Positions 23,352-30,672 of a stretch of 54,618 bases of DNA are shown piece after piece; the first letter of the stretch is position 1, and each line of letters opens with the position of its first letter. The DNA lies in contig DATILL010000070.1 in NCBI GenBank assembly GCA_035476575.1, forward strand, positions 1 through 54,618, given 5' to 3'. The DNA is from DATILL01 sp035476575. GTDB lineage: Bacteria; Actinomycetota; Actinomycetes; Mycobacteriales; JACQDL01. A program made the translations under genes and the position numbers. The notes under the pieces were generated by a model. The model worked only from the letters and a program-made list of their open reading frames with translations. It made no database searches and was not told the DNA's origin.

Positions 23352-24284
23352 TCACACGTGCGGCAGCACCTCGGCCGCGACGAGCTCGAGGTGGTCCACG
23401 TCGTCGAGGTCGAGAGCCTGCAGGTACACGCGGTCGATCCCGGTCTCCTCGGCATACCGCCCGAGCGTGTCGACCACCTCGGCCGGCGTTCCGGCGGCGC
23501 CGTTCGCCCGGACGTCGGCCGGCTCCCGCCCGATCGCGGCGGCCCGGCGGCGCACCTCGGCGTCGTCCCGGCCGCAGCACAGCACCAGCGCCGCGGACCA
23601 CCGGATCGACGCCGGGTCGCGACCTGTCGCGGAGCACGCGGCGCGCACCCGGTCGAACTGCGCGGCCGCGAAGCCCGCCGGCTGGAACGGCACGTTGAAC
23701 TCGTCCGCGTACCGGGCCGCCAGCGCGGGAGTCCGCCGCGCGCCCAGCCCGCCGAGCAGGAGCGGCGGCCGGGGCCGCTGCGCCGGCTTGGGCAGGGCGG
23801 GCGAGTCGACCAGCCGGTAGTGCGTGCCGTCGTAGGAGAACGTCGTCCCCACGGGCGTCTCCCACAGCCCGGTGATCACCGCGAGCTGCTCGGCCAGCCG
23901 CTCGAACCGTTCGGCTAGCGGCGGGAACGGGACGCCGTACGCTGCGTGCTCGGCCTCGAACCAGCCCGTGCCGAGGCCAAGCTCCACCCGCCCGCCGGAC
24001 ATCTGGTCCACCTGCGCCACGGCGACCGCGAGCGGCCCCGGCAGCCGGAAGGTGGCCGAGGAGACCAGCGTGCCGAGCCGGATCCGCGAGGTCTCCCGGG
24101 CCAGCCCGGCCAGCGTCACCCAGGAGTCGGTCGGGCCGGGTAGCGGGTCGCCGCCGCCCATCCGGAGGAGGTGGTCGGACCGGAAGAACGCGCCGTACCC
24201 GGCGTCCTCGGCGGCCCGCGCGAACCGGACCTGCTGGTCGTAGCTGGCACCCTGCTGGGGCTCGACGAAGATCCGCAGCTCCAT
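23352..24284 (-). CDS. LLM-class, probably F420-dependent, oxidoreductase
   Basis: 310 residues beginning MELRIFVEPQQGASYD. Luciferase-like monooxygenase fold pattern: FARAAEDAGYGAFFRSDHLL, RIRLGTLVSSATFR, RVELGLGTGWFEAEHAAYG and a C-terminal DDVDHLELVAAEVLPH. Such proteins in actinobacteria usually use F420; the substrate is unknown. TACGCT (24292-24297) lies 7 nt before the ATG, a leaderless layout. It is convergent with lipB (22 bp gap) and divergent from the EACC1-protease cluster, with 142 bp between. Confidence 0.88.
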   Translation of the reverse strand: MELRIFVEPQQGASYDQQVRFARAAEDAGYGAFFRSDHLLRMGGGDPLPGPTDSWVTLAGLARETSRIRLGTLVSSATFRLPGPLAVAVAQVDQMSGGRVELGLGTGWFEAEHAAYGVPFPPLAERFERLAEQLAVITGLWETPVGTTFSYDGTHYRLVDSPALPKPAQRPRPPLLLGGLGARRTPALAARYADEFNVPFQPAGFAAAQFDRVRAACSATGRDPASIRWSAALVLCCGRDDAEVRRRAAAIGREPADVRANGAAGTPAEVVDTLGRYAEETGIDRVYLQALDLDDVDHLELVAAEVLPHV

Positions 24285-24348
24285 GCCGGTGAGCGTAAGC
24301 CCGGGCCGGCTCGATCGTGGCCACCCTGGCGCCGACACGCCCGCTCCC

Positions 24349-24376
24349 GGCCCTAGTATGCGGGCCCTAGTATGCG
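24349..24376 (+). repeat. 14-bp tandem repeat with -10-like TAGTAT, upstream of EACC1
   Basis: Two exact adjacent copies of GGCCCTAGTATGCG at 24349-24362 and 24363-24376. Each contains TAGTAT, a good -10 hexamer. The second gene set has CCCCTACTATCTGG at 27001-27014 at a similar distance (about 55 nt) from its start. From about 24378 to the ATG the two upstream regions align, including CGAAGGGTGAG before the ribosome binding site, so the promoter was copied along with the genes. Confidence 0.6.
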
Positions 24377-24426
24377 AGTTGCTATGCACACGATGTGCTA
24401 CGAAGGGTGAGGGGACGCGGTCGACG

Positions 24427-24816
24427 ATGGGGGACGACGCCGAGCTGCGGCTGCGGGTGGAGCCGGCGCCGGATGGTGACGCGGAGGAGCTGGCGGAGCT
24501 CACCCGGCTGCTGCGGGCCGAGCTGCTGGACCTGCGGGGGCTGGAGCCGTACCTGACCTCGGTCGAGTCGCCGGACGACGAGGCGGCGCCCGGGCCGGCG
24601 AAGGGGCTCGGTGCCCTCCTCGGCGAGCTGGTGGTGCGGCTCGGCCCGGAGGGGCTGCGGGCCGCGGTGGCGGCCGTCCGCGGCTGGGCGTCGCGGACAA
24701 ACCGGACAGTGGAGGTCAACATCGACGGGGACGTGCTGAAGCTGACCGGCGTGACCTCGGAGCAGCAGGACAGGGTCATCGATGGCTGGCTGGCTCGGCA
24801 CGCTGCCGGCGCCTGA
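24427..24816 (+). CDS. Effector-associated constant component EACC1
   Basis: 129 residues from ATG 24427 with GAGGGGACG upstream. Pattern: MGDDAELRLRVE, ELAELTRLLRAELLDL, LGALLGELVVRLGPEGL, AAVRGWASRTNRTVEV, DGDVLKLTGVTSEQQDRVID. I recognise this as EACC1, a small constant partner encoded directly before variable effectors (often proteases) in actinobacterial conflict systems described by Aravind and co-workers. Its last 35 bp overlap the start of the caspase-WD40 gene in another frame, so the two are translationally coupled. Probable role: adaptor that recruits or restrains the effector. That role is inferred from context and not demonstrated. Confidence 0.82.
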   Translation: MGDDAELRLRVEPAPDGDAEELAELTRLLRAELLDLRGLEPYLTSVESPDDEAAPGPAKGLGALLGELVVRLGPEGLRAAVAAVRGWASRTNRTVEVNIDGDVLKLTGVTSEQQDRVIDGWLARHAAGA

Positions 24817-26944
24817 GCTGCCCGCCGGGCGCCGCTCGGCGTTAGTGATCGCCACCAGCCGGTACGGCGACCCGGCGCTGCGACAGCTCCGGGCACCGGC
24901 CCAGGACGCCGCCGCGCTGGCCGACGTACTCGGCGACCCCGAGATCGGCGGCTTCGAGGTCACCACGGTGACCGACGGCACCGCCCACCAGATCCGCCTT
25001 GCCGTCGCGCAGTTCCTCGCCGACCGGAGCACCAACGACCTGCTGGTGGTTTACCTGTCCTGCCACGGCCTGTGTGACATCCAGAAGCGGCTGTACTTCG
25101 CCACGGTCGACACGAACGGGGAAAGGCACCTGCTGGCGGCGACCGCCGTGGAGTCCAGGTGGCTGCTCGACCGGCTGGAGGACTGCCGCGCCCGCCGGCA
25201 GGTGATCATCCTCGACTGCTGCTTCAGCGGCGCCTTCGACCCACGTATTAAGGGCGACACCGACGTCGGCCTGGAGCAGCGGTTCCACGGCCGCGGCCGG
25301 GTGGTGCTCACCGCCTCGGAGGCCGACGAGTACTCCTTCGAGAGTGACTTCGCAGGCGACCCGATCGCCGGACAGGTCAGCGAAGGGTCGGTCTTCACCA
25401 CCGCCCTCATCGAGGGCCTACGCACCGGTGCGGCGGACGCTGACCATGACGGGCTGATCTCCGTCGACGACGCCTACACCTACGCGTTCGAGCAGGTCAG
25501 GGCGGTCAGCAGCAGCCAGACCCCACAGCGCTGGGTGTACGGCGCCGAGGGCAGCATCTACCTCGCACGCAACCCAGCCGGCGTTGCCGTCACCCCGGCA
25601 CCGCTGCACGCGGACATCCGCGGCGGCCTGGAAAGCTCCCTGCCAGACATGCGGCTCGGAGCAGTGAACGCCCTCGGCGAGTGGCTCAGCGACCCGGACC
25701 CAGCCCGCGCGCTGGCCGCCCGCCAGACCCTCCAAGAGGTCGCCGACAACGACAACCCCCGGGTCGGCGCCGCCGCCCGCACCCTGCTCGACACCCACGC
25801 CCCCAGCCCACGACCCGAGCCGATGGCCAAGGCGCCATCGCCGCCACGGAACCGGCCACCGAAGCCCCCACCCAGCCCACCAACATCCCGGCCAAGCCGG
25901 ACCAGCCTGACCACCCGAGCCAGGGCTACCCTGCGACGGGTGCTCCCGACCCTCACCACGCGCACCCGCATAGCGCTCGCCGCAGCGGTCGCCCTGCTCG
26001 CGGGGGCAGTCGCCCTCGTGGCCGCCTGGCCCACTGGCTCTCATGGTGCGACGTTCGTCCAGGCGCTGACCGGCAACACCGCCGTGTACGCGGTGGCGTT
26101 CAGCCCGGATGGCAAGACCCTCGCCACCGGAAGCGGCGATGGCACCTTACGGCTGTGGGACTACACGACCGGCCTGCCCATCGGCCCACCCCTCACCGGC
26201 CACGCCGACTCCGTCCGAGCCGTGACGTTCAGCCCGGACGGCAAGACCCTCGCCAGCGCCAGCGACGACCGCACTGTACGACTGTGGAACCCCACCACCG
26301 GCCAACCCATCGGCCAACCCCTCAAAGGCCACAACGACGCCATCCGAGCCATGGCGTTCAGCCCGGACGGCAAGACCCTCGCCACCGGCAGCGACGACCA
26401 CACCGTACGACTGTGGAACCCCACCACCCGCCAGCCCATCGGCCCACCCCTCACCGGCCACACCAACTGGGTCTGGTCCGTGGCGTTCAGCCGCGACGGC
26501 AGGACCCTCGCCACCGCCGGCGTCGATGAGAACGTACGACTGTGGAACCCCACCACCCGCCAGCCCATCGGCCCGCCCCTCACCGGCCACACCGACGCCA
26601 TCCAAGCCATGGCGTTCAGCCCGGACGGCAAGACCCTCGCCACCGGCAGCGACGACCGCACCGTACGACTGTGGAACCCCACCACCCGCCAGCCCATCGG
26701 CCAACCTCTCACCGGCCACACCGGCCACGTCCGAGCCGTAGCGTTCAGCCCAGACGGCAAGATCCTCGCCACCGGCAGCGAGGACGGCAGGGTGCGGCTG
26801 TGGAACCCGACCACCCACCAGCCCATCGGCCCACCCCTCACCGGCCACACCGACTGGGTCAATGCCGTGGCGTTCAGCCCGGACGGCAAGACCCTCGCCA
26901 CCGGCAGCGCCGATGACACCGTGCGGCTGTGGAAGATCACCTGA
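24782..26944 (+). CDS. Caspase-like protease (C14) - EF-hand-like loop - TM - seven-bladed WD40 effector
   Basis: 720 residues. The peptidase C14-like domain (about 15-265) has the catalytic pair His95 (YLSCHGL) and Cys147 (DCCFSG). Within it, residues 219-230 read DADHDGLISVDD, an EF-hand calcium loop pattern. Residues 275-340 form a helical HEAT-like stretch (MRLGAVNALGEWL ... AAARTLLDTHA), then a Pro-rich linker, a membrane helix at about 396-417 and, after about 430, seven WD40 blades of exactly 43 residues (FSPDGKTLATGS ... TVRLW). Expected topology: protease inside, propeller outside, or the reverse if the helix inserts so; not decidable here. Coupled to EACC1. Likely a sensor-effector of a conflict or cell-death system. 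Confidence 0.9.
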   Translation: MAGWLGTLPAPELPAGRRSALVIATSRYGDPALRQLRAPAQDAAALADVLGDPEIGGFEVTTVTDGTAHQIRLAVAQFLADRSTNDLLVVYLSCHGLCDIQKRLYFATVDTNGERHLLAATAVESRWLLDRLEDCRARRQVIILDCCFSGAFDPRIKGDTDVGLEQRFHGRGRVVLTASEADEYSFESDFAGDPIAGQVSEGSVFTTALIEGLRTGAADADHDGLISVDDAYTYAFEQVRAVSSSQTPQRWVYGAEGSIYLARNPAGVAVTPAPLHADIRGGLESSLPDMRLGAVNALGEWLSDPDPARALAARQTLQEVADNDNPRVGAAARTLLDTHAPSPRPEPMAKAPSPPRNRPPKPPPSPPTSRPSRTSLTTRARATLRRVLPTLTTRTRIALAAAVALLAGAVALVAAWPTGSHGATFVQALTGNTAVYAVAFSPDGKTLATGSGDGTLRLWDYTTGLPIGPPLTGHADSVRAVTFSPDGKTLASASDDRTVRLWNPTTGQPIGQPLKGHNDAIRAMAFSPDGKTLATGSDDHTVRLWNPTTRQPIGPPLTGHTNWVWSVAFSRDGRTLATAGVDENVRLWNPTTRQPIGPPLTGHTDAIQAMAFSPDGKTLATGSDDRTVRLWNPTTRQPIGQPLTGHTGHVRAVAFSPDGKILATGSEDGRVRLWNPTTHQPIGPPLTGHTDWVNAVAFSPDGKTLATGSADDTVRLWKIT
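26081..26944 (+). repeat. WD40-encoding tandem repeat, 129-bp unit, six full plus terminal partial
   Basis: Six consecutive 129-bp units followed by a 90-bp final unit encode seven propeller blades. There are no length changes between units. Stretches such as GCGTTCAGCCCGGACGGCAA and CTCACCGGCCACACC recur nearly unchanged at the DNA level, including third codon positions. Differences cluster at the start of each blade and in the SDDRT/SEDGR loop. This is the sign of recent amplification or ongoing gene conversion. Confidence 0.85.
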
Positions 26945-27065
26945 GCCGAGGGTCGCGGCCCTGCGGATCTTGGCACCGCTGCCAGCGCGTACACTCCGAC
27001 CCCCTACTATCTGGGTGGCCTTATGCGCATGATTCGCCACGAAGGGTGAGAGGAAGCAGGTCGAC

Positions 27066-27128
27066 ATGGGGGACGGTGTCGAGCTGAGGCTCCATGCGGA
27101 GCCCGCGCCGGACGGCGATGACCGCTGA
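27066..27128 (+). pseudogene. Truncated EACC1 remnant, 20-codon mini-ORF
   Basis: ATG 27066 begins MGDGVELRLHAEPAPDGDDR and stops at TGA 27126-27128. The first 16 or so codons align with the EACC1 at 24427; about 310 bp of the body, equivalent to 24474-24781, is missing, and the sequence rejoins just before GATGGCTGGCTGG. The mini-ORF keeps an upstream GTGAGAGGAAG region, and its stop overlaps the next ATG as TGATG. It is therefore either a decayed gene or a retained coupling leader for the second protease. Confidence 0.85.
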
Positions 27129-29230
27129 TGGCTGGCTGGCGCGACACGCTGCCGGCGCCTGAGCTGCCCGCCGGGCGCCGCTCGGCGTTAGTGGTCGCCA
27201 CCAGCCGGTACGGCGACCCGGCGCTGCGGCAGCTCCGGGCGCCGGCCCAGGACGCCACCGCCCTGGCGGACGTCCTCGGTAACCCCGAGATCGGCGGCTT
27301 CGAGGTCACCACGGTGACCGACGGCACCGCCCACCAGGTCCGGCTCGCCGTCGAAGACTTCCTAGCCGACCGGGCCACCAGCGACCTGTTGGTGGTCTAT
27401 CTCTCCTGCCACGGCCTGGTCGACGCCCGGCGAAAGCTGTACCTCGCCGCCACCGACACGGTCAAGTCCCGGCTGGCGGCGACAGGCGTGGAAGCGCAAT
27501 GGTTGCTGGAGCAACTGGAGGACTGCCGGGCTCGGCGGCAGGTCGTCATCCTTGACTGCTGCTTCAGCGGCGCGTTCGCCCACGGCAGCAAGGGGAACGA
27601 CGACCTCGGGCTGGAGCGCCGCTTCCATGCGCAGGGCAGCGGCCGAGTGGTCCTCACCGCGTCCCGAGCCACCGAGTACTCCTTTGAGGGCGACAGCGTG
27701 ACCGGCTCGGTCACCGGGTCGGTGTTCACCGGAGCCTTGGTCGACGGGATGCGCTCTGGCGCCGCGGACACCGACCGGGACGGCTACGTCTCCGTCGACG
27801 AGGCCTACACGTACGCGTTCGACCAGGTCAGGGTGGCCGCCGCGAGCCAGACCCCGCAGCGCTGGCTGTACGGCGCCGAGGGCCAGATCCTGCTCGCCCG
27901 CAGCCCAACGGGCATCATGGTGACGCCGGCCTCCCTGCCCGAGGGCATCCGCACCAGCCTGGACAGCAACTTCCCGGCCATCCGGCTCGGCGCCGTCAAG
28001 ACCCTCGGCGAGTGGCTCACCGACCCCGACCCAGCCCGGGTGCTGGCCGCCCGCCAGGCACTCCACGAGGTCGCCGACCACGACAACCCCCGGGTCGCCA
28101 CCGCCGCCCGCACCCTGCTCGACGCCCACGCCCCGACCAGCCGACCAGTGCCGGCCACCGGCCCACGACCCGAGCCAGCGCCCAAGGCACCGTCCCCGCC
28201 ACAGGCCCGGCCACCGAAGCCCCCACCCAGTCCACCGGCACCCCGGTCGAGCCGCACCGGCCCGGCCACCCGGGTCAGGACAGCCCTGCCGCGGGTGCGC
28301 CCAGCGCTGCCCCGCGTCCGCATAACGATCGCCGCAGCGGTCATCCTGCTCGCGGGAACGATCACCGTGGCTCGGTGGCCCAGCAGTCCACACAGTGGGT
28401 ACCTCCCACTGGTTCTCATACGTGGTGGGACGTTCATCCGGATACTGCCCGGCAACGCTCCTGTCTACGCCGTGGCGTTCAGCCCCGATGGCAAGACCCT
28501 CGCCACCGGCAGCGGCAATAAGACCGTACGGCTGTGGAACCCCACCACCGGCAAGCTCATCGGCTCACCCCTCACCGGCCACACCGACCCTATCTTCGGC
28601 CCACCCCTCACCGGCCACACCGACTCCGTCAACGCCGTGGCGTTCAGCCCGGACGGCAAGACCCTCGCCACCGGTTGCGGCGACGGCACCGTACGGCTGT
28701 GGAACCCCATCACCCGCCAACCCATCGGCTCACCCCTCACCGGCCACACCGACTCCGTCAACGCCGTGGCGTTCAGCCCGGGCGGCAAAACCCTCGCCAC
28801 CGGCAGCTACGACCACACCGTACGACTGTGGAACCCCACCACCGGCAAGCCCATCGGCCAACCCCTCCAAGGCCACACCGGCACGGTTTACACCGTGACG
28901 TTCAGCCCGGACGGCAAAACCCTCGCCACCGGCAGCAGCGACCACACCGTACGACTGTGGAACCCAACCACCGGCAAGCCCATCGGTCAGCCCCTCCAAG
29001 GCCACGCCGCCACGGTTTACACCGTGGCGTTCAGCCCCGACGACAAAACCCTCGCCACCGGCAGCAGGGACCACACCGTACGGCTGTGGAACCCAACCAC
29101 CGGTCAACCCGTCGGTCAGCCCCTTCAAGGCCACGCCGCCACGGTTTACACCGTGGCGTTCAGCCCGGACGGCAAAACCCTCGCCACCGGCAGCAGGGAC
29201 CACACCGTACGGCTGTGGAAGATCACCTGA
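27128..29230 (+). CDS. Second caspase-like - EF-hand-like - TM - WD40 effector (tandem paralogue)
   Basis: 700 residues, very similar to the protein at 24782 over the protease, linker and propeller. Catalytic His95 (YLSCHGL) and Cys145 (DCCFSG) are kept, and residues 214-225 read DTDRDGYVSVDE, an excellent EF-hand loop. The HEAT-like stretch, Pro-rich linker (longer here) and membrane helix at about 398-418 follow. The propeller has six blades plus a 13-residue blade remnant (PIFGPPLTGHTDS region), instead of seven. Translation is coupled to the truncated EACC1 through TGATG. With an intact active site it should be a working protease, perhaps sharing the first unit's EACC1 partner. Confidence 0.9.
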   Translation: MAGWRDTLPAPELPAGRRSALVVATSRYGDPALRQLRAPAQDATALADVLGNPEIGGFEVTTVTDGTAHQVRLAVEDFLADRATSDLLVVYLSCHGLVDARRKLYLAATDTVKSRLAATGVEAQWLLEQLEDCRARRQVVILDCCFSGAFAHGSKGNDDLGLERRFHAQGSGRVVLTASRATEYSFEGDSVTGSVTGSVFTGALVDGMRSGAADTDRDGYVSVDEAYTYAFDQVRVAAASQTPQRWLYGAEGQILLARSPTGIMVTPASLPEGIRTSLDSNFPAIRLGAVKTLGEWLTDPDPARVLAARQALHEVADHDNPRVATAARTLLDAHAPTSRPVPATGPRPEPAPKAPSPPQARPPKPPPSPPAPRSSRTGPATRVRTALPRVRPALPRVRITIAAAVILLAGTITVARWPSSPHSGYLPLVLIRGGTFIRILPGNAPVYAVAFSPDGKTLATGSGNKTVRLWNPTTGKLIGSPLTGHTDPIFGPPLTGHTDSVNAVAFSPDGKTLATGCGDGTVRLWNPITRQPIGSPLTGHTDSVNAVAFSPGGKTLATGSYDHTVRLWNPTTGKPIGQPLQGHTGTVYTVTFSPDGKTLATGSSDHTVRLWNPTTGKPIGQPLQGHAATVYTVAFSPDDKTLATGSRDHTVRLWNPTTGQPVGQPLQGHAATVYTVAFSPDGKTLATGSRDHTVRLWKIT
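28457..29230 (+). repeat. WD40-encoding tandem repeat with one collapsed unit
   Basis: The 774-bp stretch equals five full 129-bp units, a 39-bp remnant and a 90-bp terminal unit. The remnant is at about 28549-28625, where CCCCTCACCGGCCACACCGA occurs twice in quick succession separated by CCCTATCTTCGGCCCA. Later units (CACGGTTTACACCGTG starts) are almost identical to one another. The pattern fits unequal recombination between neighbouring units that removed most of one blade. Confidence 0.8.
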
Positions 29231-29279
29231 CTCGGGCGTCACCCGGCGGCACCAGCCGGGCGGGGTTAACGTCGGGGCC

Positions 29280-30644
29280 ATGACCGAGCCGACGAAGATC
29301 ACGCTGGACGAGTCGGAGATCCCCCGGCGCTGGTACAACGTCCTCGCCGACCTGCCCAGCCCGCCGCCGCCCGTCCTGCACCCCGGCACGCTCCAGCCGA
29401 TCACCCCGGACGACCTCGCCCCGCTCTTCCCGATGGCGCTGATCGAGCAGGAGGTCAGCGCCGAGCGCTACATCGACATTCCCGACGAGGTGCTCGACGT
29501 CTACCGGCTCTGGCGGCCGTCCCCGCTCTACCGCGCCCACCGGCTGGAACGCGCCCTCGGCACCCCGGCCAAGATCTTCTACAAGTACGAGGGCGGCTCC
29601 CCCGCCGGCTCGCACAAGCCGAACACCGCCGTCGCCCAGGCCTACTTCAACGCCGCAGCCGGCGTCCGCCGGCTCACCACCGAGACCGGCGCCGGCCAGT
29701 GGGGTACGGCGCTCGCCTTCGCCTGCGCCCAGTACGGCCTGGACTGCGAGATCTGGCAGGTCCGCGCCAGCTTCGACCAGAAGCCCTACCGCAAGATCAT
29801 GATGGAGATCTACGGCGGCACGGTGCACCCCAGCCCGTCCGACCGCACCGCCGCCGGCCGCGCCGTCCTGGCCACCGACCCCGACTCCCCCGGCAGCCTC
29901 GGCATCGCGATCAGCGAGGCGGTTGAGGTCGCCGCCCAGTCCGACGACACGAAGTACGCCCTCGGCAGCGTCCTCAACCACGTCCTGCTGCACCAGACTG
30001 TGATCGGCGAGGAGGCCCTGGCGCAGCTCGCCGCGATCGGCCTGACCCCCGACCTGATCATCGGCTGCACGGGCGGCGGCTCCAACTTCGCCGGCCTGGC
30101 CTTCCCGTTCCTCCGCGAGAAGCTGGCCAGCCGGATCGACCCGACCCTTCTCGCGGTCGAGCCGGCGTCCTGCCCCTCTCTGACCAGGGGCGTCTACGCC
30201 TACGACTTCGGCGACACAGCCGGCATGACCCCGCTGGTCAAGATGCACACCCTCGGCCACGACTTCATCCCCGACCCGATCCATGCCGGCGGGCTGCGCT
30301 ACCACGGCATGTCGCCGTTGATCTCCCACCTCTACGAGCTCGGTCTGCTCGACGCGGTCGCCAAGACCCAGCGGGAGTGCTTCGAGGCCGGCGTGCGGTT
30401 CGCCCGGGCCGAGGGCATCGTCCCGGCGCCGGAGCCCACCCACGCCCTCGCCGCCTGCATCGAGGAGGCGCTGCGCTGCGCGGAGACCGGCGAGCCGAAG
30501 GTCATCCTCACCGCGCTGTGCGGCCACGGTCACCTTGACCTGCCCGCGTACGGCGCCTACCTGGCCGGTGAGCTGGTCGACCACGAGCTGCCCGAGGCCA
30601 CCCTCAAGGACGCCATCGCCGGCCTGCCCCCGGTGCCGGCGTAG
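29280..30644 (+). CDS. TrpB2-type tryptophan synthase beta-like PLP enzyme
   Basis: 454 residues, the long TrpB2 form. PLP-binding Lys113 lies in EGGSPAGSHKPNTA; the phosphate-binding loop is GCTGGGSNFAG; ETGAGQWG is also present. TrpB2 proteins condense indole with serine (or phosphoserine) and usually lack a partner TrpA; no trpA is here. TAACGT at 29267-29272 with 7 nt before the ATG suggests a leaderless transcript. It starts 49 nt after the second WD40 gene and precedes lipA by 28 nt. Confidence 0.93.
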   Translation: MTEPTKITLDESEIPRRWYNVLADLPSPPPPVLHPGTLQPITPDDLAPLFPMALIEQEVSAERYIDIPDEVLDVYRLWRPSPLYRAHRLERALGTPAKIFYKYEGGSPAGSHKPNTAVAQAYFNAAAGVRRLTTETGAGQWGTALAFACAQYGLDCEIWQVRASFDQKPYRKIMMEIYGGTVHPSPSDRTAAGRAVLATDPDSPGSLGIAISEAVEVAAQSDDTKYALGSVLNHVLLHQTVIGEEALAQLAAIGLTPDLIIGCTGGGSNFAGLAFPFLREKLASRIDPTLLAVEPASCPSLTRGVYAYDFGDTAGMTPLVKMHTLGHDFIPDPIHAGGLRYHGMSPLISHLYELGLLDAVAKTQRECFEAGVRFARAEGIVPAPEPTHALAACIEEALRCAETGEPKVILTALCGHGHLDLPAYGAYLAGELVDHELPEATLKDAIAGLPPVPA

Positions 30645-30672
30645 CGGGTCGGCCGCCCGTACGCTGGACAGC

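Noticed and set aside
24782..29230. Caspase proteins as a CRISPR-linked protease system (like type III-E with TPR-CHAT)
   Set aside because: The domain is not CHAT-TPR, the array is 13 kb away with core genes between, and no gRAMP-like effector is present. EACC1 coupling explains the context better.
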